NCBI GenBank assembly: GCA_022568115.1
Contig: JADFFP010000032.1
Span: 1-9,467 of the forward strand
Source of the DNA: Pseudomonadota bacterium
Lineage (GTDB): Bacteria > Pseudomonadota > Alphaproteobacteria > Sphingomonadales > SMXR01
Direction: 5' to 3'
DNA length: 9,467 nucleotides
In this document: positions 1 through 5,414 of the stretch, one piece after another
Layout of the letters: each line of letters begins with the position of its first letter
How positions within the stretch are numbered: the first letter of the stretch is position 1
Notes under the pieces: generated by a model
Database searches by the model: none
Told to the model about the DNA's origin: nothing
Seen by the model: the letters and a program-made list of their open reading frames with translations, nothing else
Program-made: the position numbers and the translations under genes

Positions 1-2
1 CA

Positions 3-250
3 ACCTATGTCGAGAACCGACATAGGTCAATACCAACCAAGGTTTCTTTGAATACTGATCGAGGCTTCTATTACTGTCGCACGGTTGAGTAGGTCATGTT
101 CCGGAAAAAGCAACCTATGTCGAATACCGACATAGGTAAAACTAACCGGAGTTTATATTGTCGATACTGACCGGAGTTTAAATTATTACCGTAGGATTGG
201 AATAGTTCAGGCGCCGGATAAAGACACCTATGTCGAAAACCGACATAGGT
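3..250. repeat. Three diverged ~110-bp tandem repeats, each headed by a perfect 10-bp-stem palindrome
   Basis: A perfect inverted repeat (left arm ACCTATGTCG, right arm CGACATAGGT, 5-nt centre) occurs at 3-27, 113-137 and 226-250, so the unit length is 110 then 113 bp. The arms are identical in all copies; the centres are AGAAC, AATAC and AAAAC. DNA between the palindromes is also alignable: unit 1 and unit 2 share blocks such as AACC..GTTT, ATACTGA.CG, ATTAC.GT and CCGGA.AAAG, and the part after the third palindrome resembles the start of the other units before it fades. Unit 2 holds a further internal direct repeat (ACCGGAGTTTA, twice between about 147 and 181). The array may extend left of the window. 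No T tract follows the palindromes, so they are not intrinsic terminators. They could be paired sites for a dimeric DNA-binding protein, or RNA hairpins in a transcript leading to dsbD. Confidence 0.85.
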
Positions 251-328
251 TGAATAAAAATCCCGTTTGAATAATGATTTGTTGCTAGAAATTTTTTCAT
301 CTCCCTCGCATATTGTTGATGGGAATTC

Positions 329-2449
329 GTGTCCCTGCCGTGCTATAGGCCGCTTATGAATTTGAAGACCGTAGCACTGGCCTTATTTACCCTCCTGTCA
401 GGGTTTTTTCTTGGTCCCGGCGCCGTCAGTGGCGCGGCGCTGGCGGGGGAGCAGGGAAAAGCGGTCGCCGAGGTCGAAACGATCGCTCCGGGGCGGCCCA
501 TCTGGATCGCTTTTTACATCGCGCCCAAGAAGGGGGCTTACGTCTCCTGGGTCGACCAGACCAGCGGCGACGTTGGCTTTCATGTCGATCTGGAACTGCC
601 GGAGGGGTTCAGCAAGGGAGAACTGGTGCGCCCCGCCCCGCAGCCGGTTGGCGACGGGGTGTTTGGCTATGGCGGGGCTTTCTGGGCGCTGCAGGAAATA
701 CTGATAGACCGCAAGGCCGGCTTTTCGGATAGTTATGAAATTGCCGGGGCTTATATCTGGCATGAATGCGCCTCCGGCCTGGATTGCCGCGATCTTAAAA
801 AAGAATTTTCCCTGCAACTTCCCTACGGCCAGGGCTTGCCCGACCCGGAAGCCGCGGCGATTTTCAGCCGGGCCCGGGCGGCGGCGGTTCCCCACCTGCC
901 GTGGCCGGTCTCCTACCGCGCCGACAGTATCTATATCGAGCTGGAGCTGTTCATCGGCGAGGTCACGGCGGACACCATTGCCGAGGTTTATATCCTGCCC
1001 GTGCGGGGCCGCGAAAGGGGCAATTTCCGAACCCGGCTGGAGCTGTTCCGCTCTGAGGGAGGGGTGCAGCTGCAGGGCGAGGCGGCGGATCAATTCCTGG
1101 CCGGGGAAAAACTCGATGCGCTGCTGTTCATTACCTTTAAGGGGGACGCTGCCGCCAAGGTTTACCGCGTCCGCTCGGCCAATGATTTCGAGCAAAACAC
1201 CGGCCTTGACCTGGCCGCGCCGGGGGTCGCCAACCTGACCCTGTGGGCGGCGCTGGGGCTGGCGTTCCTGGGCGGAATTCTGTTGAACCTGATGCCCTGC
1301 GTGTTCCCGGTGCTGACCCTGAAAATATTCGGCATCGTCAAGGCCGGGGCGGTTTCCTCCCGGCGCCTCAAGCTTGATAGCCTGGCCTATACCGCCGGCA
1401 TCCTTTTGAGCTTTTTGATTGTCGCGCTGCTGCTGCTGACCTTCCGCTCCTGGGGCCAGCAGGTGGGCTGGGGCTTCCAGCTGCAATCGCCTTATTTTAT
1501 CACGGTCATGGCGCTGGTTTTATTTACCGTTTCACTGAGCTTCGCGGGACTGTTTGAAATCCGCCTGCCGTTTGCGATTGGGGGTAAATCGGACACTGAG
1601 GGGGCGCTCGGGTCCTTTTACACGGGCATGCTGGCGACCCTGATGGCGACCCCGTGCACCGCGCCGTTCATGGCCCCGGCGCTCGGTTTTGCGCTGACGC
1701 TGCCGACTCCGGACGCGGTGTTAATTTTCCTCGGGTTGGGTCTCGGCCTGGCGGCGCCTTATCTGTTGATCGGCTTTATCCCGAAGGCCAGCAGCATTTT
1801 CCCGAAACCGGGCCGGTGGATGGAGACCCTGAAAAAAATACTGGCGATCCCGGTTTTGCTGACGGTCGGCTGGTTGTTGTGGGTGCTGTTCGCGCAAACC
1901 GGATCCCAAGGGGTTTGGATTGCCCTGATGTACATGGCGCTGGTGCTGGCCTTTCTGCTGTTTCTTAGGGCCAGCGCTTTATGGGCCAACAAAACCAGGG
2001 TTCTGGGGCTGGCGCTTTACGCGCTCTCGGCGCTGGCCATTCTGCAAATGACTTTGCCGAAGTTTGTGACGGTGGAGCGCCCCGGGGTGGCAGGCGCGGA
2101 GGCGGTGGAATTTTCCGAAACCGCGATCTGGAACCTCAGGCTGCAGGGCAAGGGGGTGTTCGTCAACTATACCGCCACCTGGTGCATTACCTGCATCATC
2201 AATGAACGGCTGGTGTTCAGACAGGAGAAATTCCAGCGCTTCCTGGCCGAGAACAATATCGTCTATATGGTGGCCGACTGGACCAATCCCGATGCCGGGA
2301 TCGCGGCGAGCCTGGAGGGGCTGGGCCGCACCGCGCTTCCGGTTTACGCCTTTTATCCGCCCGGCGGCCCGACCCGGGAGCCGGTGCTGCTGCCGGAAAT
2401 CCTGACCCTTGAAAAGACCCTGGAGATACTTTCTTCCAAGCTGCCCTAG
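329..2449 (+). CDS. dsbD: Thiol:disulfide interchange protein, DsbD/ScsB family
   Basis: This inner-membrane reductase would pass electrons from cytoplasmic thioredoxin through its membrane domain to periplasmic thiol proteins. Residue numbers are from the GTG at 329 (706 aa). A signal-peptide-like segment spans about 10-39. The N-terminal periplasmic domain (about 45-290) carries the C147-x5-C153 pair, as in the E. coli DsbD alpha domain. The central multi-helix domain (about 300-580) has one cysteine in each of two signature stretches, NLMPCVFPVL (C324) and ATPCTAPF (C443). The C-terminal thioredoxin-like domain has WCITC (C619, C622) and a cis-proline candidate P671, so all six expected cysteines are present. 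The NLMPCVFPVLTLK motif and WCITC are closer to ScsB-like members than to classic E. coli DsbD. An in-frame ATG at 356 gives a tidier signal peptide starting MNLKTVALA; GTG 329 has the better purine-rich stretch (TGGGA) upstream, so the start is unsettled. It stands alone between the repeat array and convergent HU. Confidence 0.93.
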   Translation: MSLPCYRPLMNLKTVALALFTLLSGFFLGPGAVSGAALAGEQGKAVAEVETIAPGRPIWIAFYIAPKKGAYVSWVDQTSGDVGFHVDLELPEGFSKGELVRPAPQPVGDGVFGYGGAFWALQEILIDRKAGFSDSYEIAGAYIWHECASGLDCRDLKKEFSLQLPYGQGLPDPEAAAIFSRARAAAVPHLPWPVSYRADSIYIELELFIGEVTADTIAEVYILPVRGRERGNFRTRLELFRSEGGVQLQGEAADQFLAGEKLDALLFITFKGDAAAKVYRVRSANDFEQNTGLDLAAPGVANLTLWAALGLAFLGGILLNLMPCVFPVLTLKIFGIVKAGAVSSRRLKLDSLAYTAGILLSFLIVALLLLTFRSWGQQVGWGFQLQSPYFITVMALVLFTVSLSFAGLFEIRLPFAIGGKSDTEGALGSFYTGMLATLMATPCTAPFMAPALGFALTLPTPDAVLIFLGLGLGLAAPYLLIGFIPKASSIFPKPGRWMETLKKILAIPVLLTVGWLLWVLFAQTGSQGVWIALMYMALVLAFLLFLRASALWANKTRVLGLALYALSALAILQMTLPKFVTVERPGVAGAEAVEFSETAIWNLRLQGKGVFVNYTATWCITCIINERLVFRQEKFQRFLAENNIVYMVADWTNPDAGIAASLEGLGRTALPVYAFYPPGGPTREPVLLPEILTLEKTLEILSSKLP

Positions 2450-2451
2450 CA

Positions 2452-2503
2452 AATGTTTAAAAAAAAAGAAAAAGAGAGGGATGCGATAAAATCGCTCCCT
2501 CTC
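2452..2503 (-). terminator. Intrinsic terminator of the HU gene
   Basis: The arms GAGAGGGA (2474-2481) and TCCCTCTC (2496-2503) pair perfectly. After a bulged T the stem continues with GCGAT/ATCGC around an AAA loop. Read on the minus strand, the hairpin is followed by an interrupted run of T (complement of the A-rich 2459-2473), 22 nt past the HU stop. On the plus strand there is no T tract after the hairpin, so it serves HU first; it could still slow convergent dsbD transcripts. Confidence 0.85.
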
Positions 2504-2525
2504 CCTGGTAATTCAATAGAAAGCT

Positions 2526-2798
2526 TTAGTTAACGGCTTCTTTCAGCGCTTTGCCGGCTTTAAACTTGGGCCGATTGGACGCTGGAATATCGATTGGCTC
2601 GCCAGTCCGGGGATTTCTCCCGGTGGTTGCTTTGCGGTGGCCGACGCTAAATGTGCCGAAGCCAACCAGGCGGACTTCACCGCCCCCCGCCAAGGCGCCG
2701 CTAATGCTGTCCAGAACTGCGTCCAGAGCGTTTCCGGCATCAGCCTTTGAAAGTCCGGCTGAGCTTGCTATTTGGTCAATGAGATCGTTCTTGTTCAC
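2526..2798 (-). CDS. hup: DNA-binding protein HU
   Basis: This is a histone-like nucleoid protein that binds and bends DNA without strong sequence preference and acts as a dimer. The 90 aa is the standard length. Seen: N-terminal MNKNDLIDQIA helix, the GFGTF turn (residues about 47-51), the DNA-binding arm with GRNPRTGEPIDIPAS (about 60-74, including the intercalating proline position) and the PKFKAGKALKEAV C-terminus. The arm sequence is typical of alphaproteobacterial HU-beta-like proteins. It starts at GTG (2796-2798) preceded by AAGGGGGAT, a good Shine-Dalgarno. It has its own promoter and terminator, so it appears monocistronic, divergent from the SYLF gene and convergent with dsbD. HU versus IHF: the chain lacks the features that would make it IHF alpha or beta, and HU fits clearly. 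Confidence 0.96.
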   Translation of the reverse strand: MNKNDLIDQIASSAGLSKADAGNALDAVLDSISGALAGGGEVRLVGFGTFSVGHRKATTGRNPRTGEPIDIPASNRPKFKAGKALKEAVN

Positions 2799-2863
2799 CG
2801 TAATCCCCCTTTTAGTTGTGGTTTCGGTATGGATATTAATGACTCATCATCAATATGTTGTGT

Positions 2864-2893
2864 AGTCTAAGGCCATCATATACTAAATGTCAA
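2864..2893 (-). promoter_or_regulatory. Probable sigma-70 promoter of the HU gene
   Basis: On the minus strand a perfect TTGACA (plus 2888-2893) is followed after 18 bp by TAGACT (plus 2864-2869; 4 of 6 matches to TATAAT). Transcription would start near 2857, leaving a leader of roughly 60 nt before the HU GTG. The -35 is the best in the window; the -10 is only fair. Confidence 0.6.
2879..2884 (+). promoter_or_regulatory. Possible -10 box for the SYLF gene, overlapping the HU promoter
   Basis: TATACT at 2879-2884 matches TATAAT at 5 of 6 positions and faces the SYLF gene. No convincing -35 is found (TTGTGT at 2858-2863 is 15 bp away). If real, it lies within the spacer of the divergent HU promoter, so the two would compete for polymerase. 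Confidence 0.25.
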
Positions 2894-2920
2894 AAGAAAA
2901 TGGCTAATTTCTGCCGAAGT

Positions 2921-2935
2921 GTCTTAAATTAAGAC
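2921..2935. repeat. Perfect palindrome GTCTTAA-A-TTAAGAC between divergent HU and SYLF genes
   Basis: Two 7-bp arms (2921-2927, 2929-2935) around a single central A form a symmetric site of the kind bound by dimeric repressors. It lies 28 bp outside the HU -35 and 63 bp before the SYLF start, in AT-rich DNA. An operator role is inference from form and place only. Confidence 0.4.
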
Positions 2936-2997
2936 TTTCATAATTGCCCCGGAAGAGTATCCTTAAGGAACTCCGGCCCAACCAACAGGAGCTGCCC

Positions 2998-3558
2998 ATG
3001 ACCCGATCCCTTCGTTTTCCCGTTATCGCCGTGATTATTCTTGCCGTTGGTTCGATAGGTTTTGGCGCCGATGCCTACGCCGCCAAGAAAAAGAAGATCG
3101 ACCGGCGGGTGGTCGAGGCCCTGGAAGAGTTCCATGAGATTGTCTCCGGCTCGGAGGAACTGATTGCGGGCGCCGCCGGGGTGCTGATTTTTCCCAAGGT
3201 CAAGAAGGGCGGGATCGGGATCGGCGGGGAAGGGGGCTCGGGGGCCTTGCAGGTGGATGGCGAGACGGTTGCTTATTACCGTACCCTTAGCGCCACCATC
3301 GGCTTCCAGCTTGGCTATCAGGAACGCCGGCAAATATTGATATTCATGACAGAGGGGGCGCTGGAGGCCTTCCGCAACTCGGAAAACTGGGAAATCGGCG
3401 TTGACGGCTCGGTCGCAATAGTGACCCTGGACGCCGGCGGCAGCATCGATACTGAAAGTTTGAAAAGCCCGGTGATTGCCTTTATTTTCGGGGCCAAGGG
3501 CCTGATGTATAACCTGACCCTGGAAGGCACCAAGGTTTCAAGGATTTATCCGAAATAA
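2998..3558 (+). CDS. Secreted SYLF (Ysc84) domain lipid-binding protein
   Basis: The family binds phosphoinositides or other lipids in eukaryotes; the bacterial members are exported proteins of unclear role, often linked to the cell envelope. Seen: a Sec signal peptide at residues 1-28 ending AYA|A, then a charged helix (about 30-58) and the Ysc84 domain (PF04366), with GVLIFPKVKKGGIGIGGEGGSG (62-82), YYRTLSATIGFQLGYQ (93-108), ILIFMTEGALEAFR (113-126), WEIGVDGSVAIV, and a C-terminal GAKGLMYNLTLEGTKV (165-180). All of these are standard for the family, and 186 aa is a usual bacterial length. The ATG at 2998 was chosen because CAGGAG lies 7 nt upstream and it opens directly into the signal peptide; a TTG at 2944 would add a non-hydrophobic extension. 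It is divergent from HU. No terminator was found before the convergent gene 7 bp downstream. Confidence 0.9.
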   Translation: MTRSLRFPVIAVIILAVGSIGFGADAYAAKKKKIDRRVVEALEEFHEIVSGSEELIAGAAGVLIFPKVKKGGIGIGGEGGSGALQVDGETVAYYRTLSATIGFQLGYQERRQILIFMTEGALEAFRNSENWEIGVDGSVAIVTLDAGGSIDTESLKSPVIAFIFGAKGLMYNLTLEGTKVSRIYPK

Positions 3559-3565
3559 AACCGGA

Positions 3566-4150
3566 TCAGCCCCAGTCGAGGGGGGCCGGGACGCGCATGT
3601 ATTTGGTCACCCCGGAGAGCGGTGTGTTGGCGCCGTGGCGGTACCAGACACCATTATCGAAGCGGGCCGAGATCGGATAGGAAAACTGCGGGCCGAAAAC
3701 AATGTTCTGGTGCTTTTCAGGCCAGGTCGATTTGGCGCTGGGGCTGAAGGGTTGCCAAGTCGTTTCGGCCCCGGCCCGGGAATTTTCCAGGGTCTTGGCC
3801 AACTTCAAGGATTGCAGCTGTTGCTGCTCGCGGGTGATTTTGGCGTTCAGGGTTAGCTGAAGTTTTTCCAGCTCTTTTGGAATCTCACCATCTTTGCCTT
3901 TAAGGTTCAAGATCAGGGTTTGCATATTTTTTAGCTGGCCGTTGGTATAGCCCTCGCAAAAATCATAGCGGGCGTATATTTTCTCGACCACCTCGTCGGT
4001 AAAGCGCCCGGCGGCGTCAATCTCGCGGGTCAGGGCGAAGGGGGTGGAGGGATTGTCATTCTCGCTGGTGAGCTTTTTCCAGATATCGGAAATGTCTTTC
4101 CAGACATGCTCCATGTCACTGGTTGGCTGTTTTTGGGGCCGTTTGGTCAT
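3566..4150 (-). CDS. Uncharacterised 194-aa protein with central coiled coil
   Basis: I do not recognise this family. It has no signal peptide or membrane segment and so should be cytoplasmic. It reads as three parts: an N-terminal region with aromatic residues (about 13-70: HVWKDISDIWKKL, then RYDFCEGYTNGQL); a charged, Gln/Leu-rich helical stretch (about 71-124: KELEKLQLTLNAKITREQQQLQSLKLAKTLEN) that should form a coiled coil; and a Trp/Pro/Tyr-rich C-terminal part (about 130-194: TWQPFSP, GVWYRHG, YMRVPAPLDWG) that looks like a small beta domain. It has one cysteine (C65). The ATG at 4150 is the first start after an in-frame TAG (4166-4168); only a weak AGGGTTCGG lies upstream. The 3' end is 7 bp from the SYLF stop, and the 5' side faces the hcp leader. 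The reading frame is intact and amino-acid use is that of a real protein; the function is unknown. Confidence 0.75.
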   Translation of the reverse strand: MTKRPQKQPTSDMEHVWKDISDIWKKLTSENDNPSTPFALTREIDAAGRFTDEVVEKIYARYDFCEGYTNGQLKNMQTLILNLKGKDGEIPKELEKLQLTLNAKITREQQQLQSLKLAKTLENSRAGAETTWQPFSPSAKSTWPEKHQNIVFGPQFSYPISARFDNGVWYRHGANTPLSGVTKYMRVPAPLDWG

Positions 4151-4191
4151 GATGCGGTCCGAACCCTAATCGGCTCCCACCCAGCGCAATT

Positions 4192-4197
4192 TATAAT
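4192..4197 (+). promoter_or_regulatory. Possible -10 box for an extended hcp leader
   Basis: TATAAT at 4192-4197 is a perfect -10 match, but no -35 is recognisable 16-18 bp upstream. If used, the transcript would start near 4204 and include an anti-Shine-Dalgarno (4209-4218) and the terminator hairpin (4228-4256) before hcp. A second candidate, TATAGT at 4277-4282 (5 of 6), would start downstream of that hairpin. Confidence 0.3.
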
Positions 4198-4225
4198 CCA
4201 ATTCCTTAAAATCTCCTTAAGGCGC

Positions 4226-4256
4226 AAAAAAAGGCCGGGCTGTCCCCGGCCTTTTT
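4226..4256. terminator. Strong bidirectional terminator hairpin located between divergent gene starts
   Basis: GGCCGGG (4233-4239) pairs with CCCGGCC (4245-4251) around a 5-nt loop, and the flanking A and T runs (4228-4232, 4252-4256) extend the stem to 12 bp and supply a T tract in both directions. It is a textbook intrinsic terminator. Its place is odd: no gene ends here, because the left neighbour starts at 4150 on the minus strand and hcp starts at 4315 on the plus strand. It could be an attenuator in the hcp leader, an insulator against readthrough, or the end of a short unannotated RNA. Confidence 0.85.
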
Positions 4257-4314
4257 CGTGACTATCAATTTTGTGGTATAGTTAATTTTGATTCTTAACA
4301 AAGGAGATTTCCCC

Positions 4315-4830
4315 ATGAAAAAACTTTTGACCTTATTGAGCGCCGGTTTCATGGCGTTTGCCGTTGTGTTGTTTTTACCGAGAATAAATTCCGCCGATGC
4401 CGCCGCCTTTATGAAAATTGCCGACATCAAAGGCGAGGCTTCGGATAAAGACCACAAGGACTGGATCGTTATTGAATCGATATCTCCACCCTTAAAGCCT
4501 ACAGCCCGGGCGGCCGGGAGACGGCAACACAAGCCGCTGACCGTAACCAAAGCGGTTGATAAGGCATCGCCCAAGCTGCACCAGGCCAGCAACAGCGGCA
4601 AGGTGTTCCCAACGGTTATTATCGAGGTTGCGGAATATGGCGGCAGCCGCGCCACCTACCTTAAATACGAACTCAAAAACGTCATGATCACCTCATACTC
4701 GGTGAATGATTCCGGCACCTCGGGTGAAGTGCCTATGGAAACCATAACTTTTAGCTATTCCAAAATCGAGTACAAGTATGACGAGGGGGAAGCGGAGAAA
4801 ATGCGAAAAAAGAGAAAAAAAGACAGATAA
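4315..4830 (+). CDS. Orphan Hcp-family (T6SS tube-like) protein with a Sec signal peptide
   Basis: Hcp proteins form hexameric rings that stack as the inner tube of type VI secretion systems. Here 171 aa begin with an evident Sec signal peptide: MKK, a hydrophobic core about 4-21, and a likely cut after ADA or ADAA near residue 30. The remainder aligns by eye with the Hcp fold (PF05638): FMKIADIKGEASDKDHKDWIVIESI (32-56), LTVTKAVDKASPKL (75-88), VIIEVAEYGG (101-110), YLKYELKNVMITSYSV (115-130), METITFSYSKIEYKY (141-155). The tail (157-171) is short and very basic. Canonical T6SS Hcp is cytoplasmic and lacks such a signal, so this one is probably periplasmic or secreted and not a tube subunit. 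The ATG at 4315 has a perfect AAGGAG 8 nt upstream; an upstream TTG at 4288 is less likely. It is flanked by two terminators and so is monocistronic. No T6SS gene lies nearby. Confidence 0.85.
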   Translation: MKKLLTLLSAGFMAFAVVLFLPRINSADAAAFMKIADIKGEASDKDHKDWIVIESISPPLKPTARAAGRRQHKPLTVTKAVDKASPKLHQASNSGKVFPTVIIEVAEYGGSRATYLKYELKNVMITSYSVNDSGTSGEVPMETITFSYSKIEYKYDEGEAEKMRKKRKKDR

Positions 4831-4839
4831 AAACTAATA

Positions 4840-4864
4840 AAAAAGGCCGGTCTCCGGCCTTTTT
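4840..4864 (+). terminator. Intrinsic terminator of the hcp-like gene
   Basis: GGCCGG (4845-4850) and CCGGCC (4854-4859) pair around a TCT loop, with an A run before and TTTTT (4860-4864) after, 10 nt past the hcp stop. It is symmetric enough to work in both directions, and is close in sequence to the hairpin upstream of hcp. Confidence 0.9.
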
Positions 4865-4869
4865 ATTTC

Positions 4870-4898
4870 TCCAATATCTTTAATGCTGTAATATTGGA
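4870..4898. repeat. Inverted repeat TCCAATAT / ATATTGGA upstream of the 4939 gene
   Basis: Perfect 8-bp arms lie at 4870-4877 and 4891-4898, separated by 13 nt, 41 bp before the next start codon and just after the hcp terminator. It could be an operator or a leader RNA hairpin. No clear promoter hexamers were found around it. Confidence 0.4.
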
Positions 4899-4938
4899 AA
4901 CATTACCTAAAGTTTATTACCGGAAAAGGAGGGAAACT

Positions 4939-5403
4939 ATGTTTTATAAACTAATAAAAATGGCCGGGTTCGGCTCTCTGGTTTTTGGCTTTTTTCTTTC
5001 CATCCCTGTTCCAGCGGAGGAGGATGGGTTTTCATATGAGGAGGGGTCTATTTGGGTGGTAACCTTTGTTAAAACCAAAACCGGCAAATTCGACCAATAT
5101 ATCGAAGACCTTTCCGGCCATTGGCGTGCCCGGAAAGAATTTCAAATGGAGAAAGGCGATGTTCTTTCTTACAAAGTAATGTATTTGCCTTGGCCGCGGG
5201 ACAATGAACCCAGTTTACTACTAATGACAGAATACCGGAATTTTGCCGCTTTTGACCGTGAAACAGATTATTGGACTGAAATGGCGGCAGCAACGGAAGG
5301 TTCGGTTGAGGTTGCCCACCAGTCCTTTATTGACCGGGGGGAGTTAAGAACATTGAGAGGCTCTTTTGTTGCCCGCGAGATTACCTTTAGGAGCGAGGAT
5401 TAA
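4939..5403 (+). CDS. Secreted protein of unknown function, possible ferredoxin-like (ABM-type) fold
   Basis: It has 154 aa with a Sec signal peptide at 1-26 (hydrophobic core 9-22, likely cut PVPA|EED). The mature part has a beta-alpha-beta pattern: strand GSIWVVTFVKTKTG (36-49), amphipathic helix KFDQYIEDLSGHWRARKEFQMEKG (50-73), strands VLSYKVMYL (75-83) and SLLLMTEYR (92-100), a short helix NFAAFDRETDYWTEM (101-115), and a final strand SFVAREITF (142-150). The aromatic strand, the G-K-F-D-x-Y helix and the Tyr-Arg-Asn-Phe-Ala-Ala-Phe turn resemble dimeric alpha/beta-barrel stress-type proteins, but this is fold inference only, and no catalytic residue can be named. The ATG at 4939 is chosen because AAGGAGGG ends 5 nt upstream; a TTG at 4896 lacks a Shine-Dalgarno and would bury the signal peptide. 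It sits alone after the hcp terminator and converges with the 87-aa gene, 11 bp away. Confidence 0.8.
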   Translation: MFYKLIKMAGFGSLVFGFFLSIPVPAEEDGFSYEEGSIWVVTFVKTKTGKFDQYIEDLSGHWRARKEFQMEKGDVLSYKVMYLPWPRDNEPSLLLMTEYRNFAAFDRETDYWTEMAAATEGSVEVAHQSFIDRGELRTLRGSFVAREITFRSED

Positions 5404-5414
5404 GGCCTGGATCT

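Noticed and set aside
3..250. CRISPR-like array from the three repeated palindromes
   Set aside because: The intervals are about 85-90 nt and homologous to each other, so they are not unique spacers; there are only three units and no cas genes.
398..1486. Long minus-strand open frame opposite dsbD (362 codons)
   Set aside because: It is a shadow of dsbD in GC-rich DNA: the product is Gln/Arg/Gly-rich without family motifs, while the plus strand has all DsbD motifs.
3559..3600. Terminator between convergent SYLF and 194-aa genes
   Set aside because: Only a short GCCCC/GGGGG pairing is present, lying inside the 3' coding end of the minus gene, with no T tract.
4166..4201. Minus-strand 11-codon leader peptide (TTG start at 4201, TAG at 4168-4166) upstream of the 194-aa gene, with AAGGAG at 4218-4213
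   Set aside because: The start is TTG, the spacing from AAGGAG is long and the peptide has no regulatory codon run; the AAGGAG complement is better reported as the hcp anti-SD candidate, though this alternative is not excluded.
4206..4655. Minus-strand 149-codon frame opposite hcp
   Set aside because: It runs through both the terminator hairpin and the hcp signal peptide region on the opposite strand; hcp has a perfect ribosome site and family motifs.
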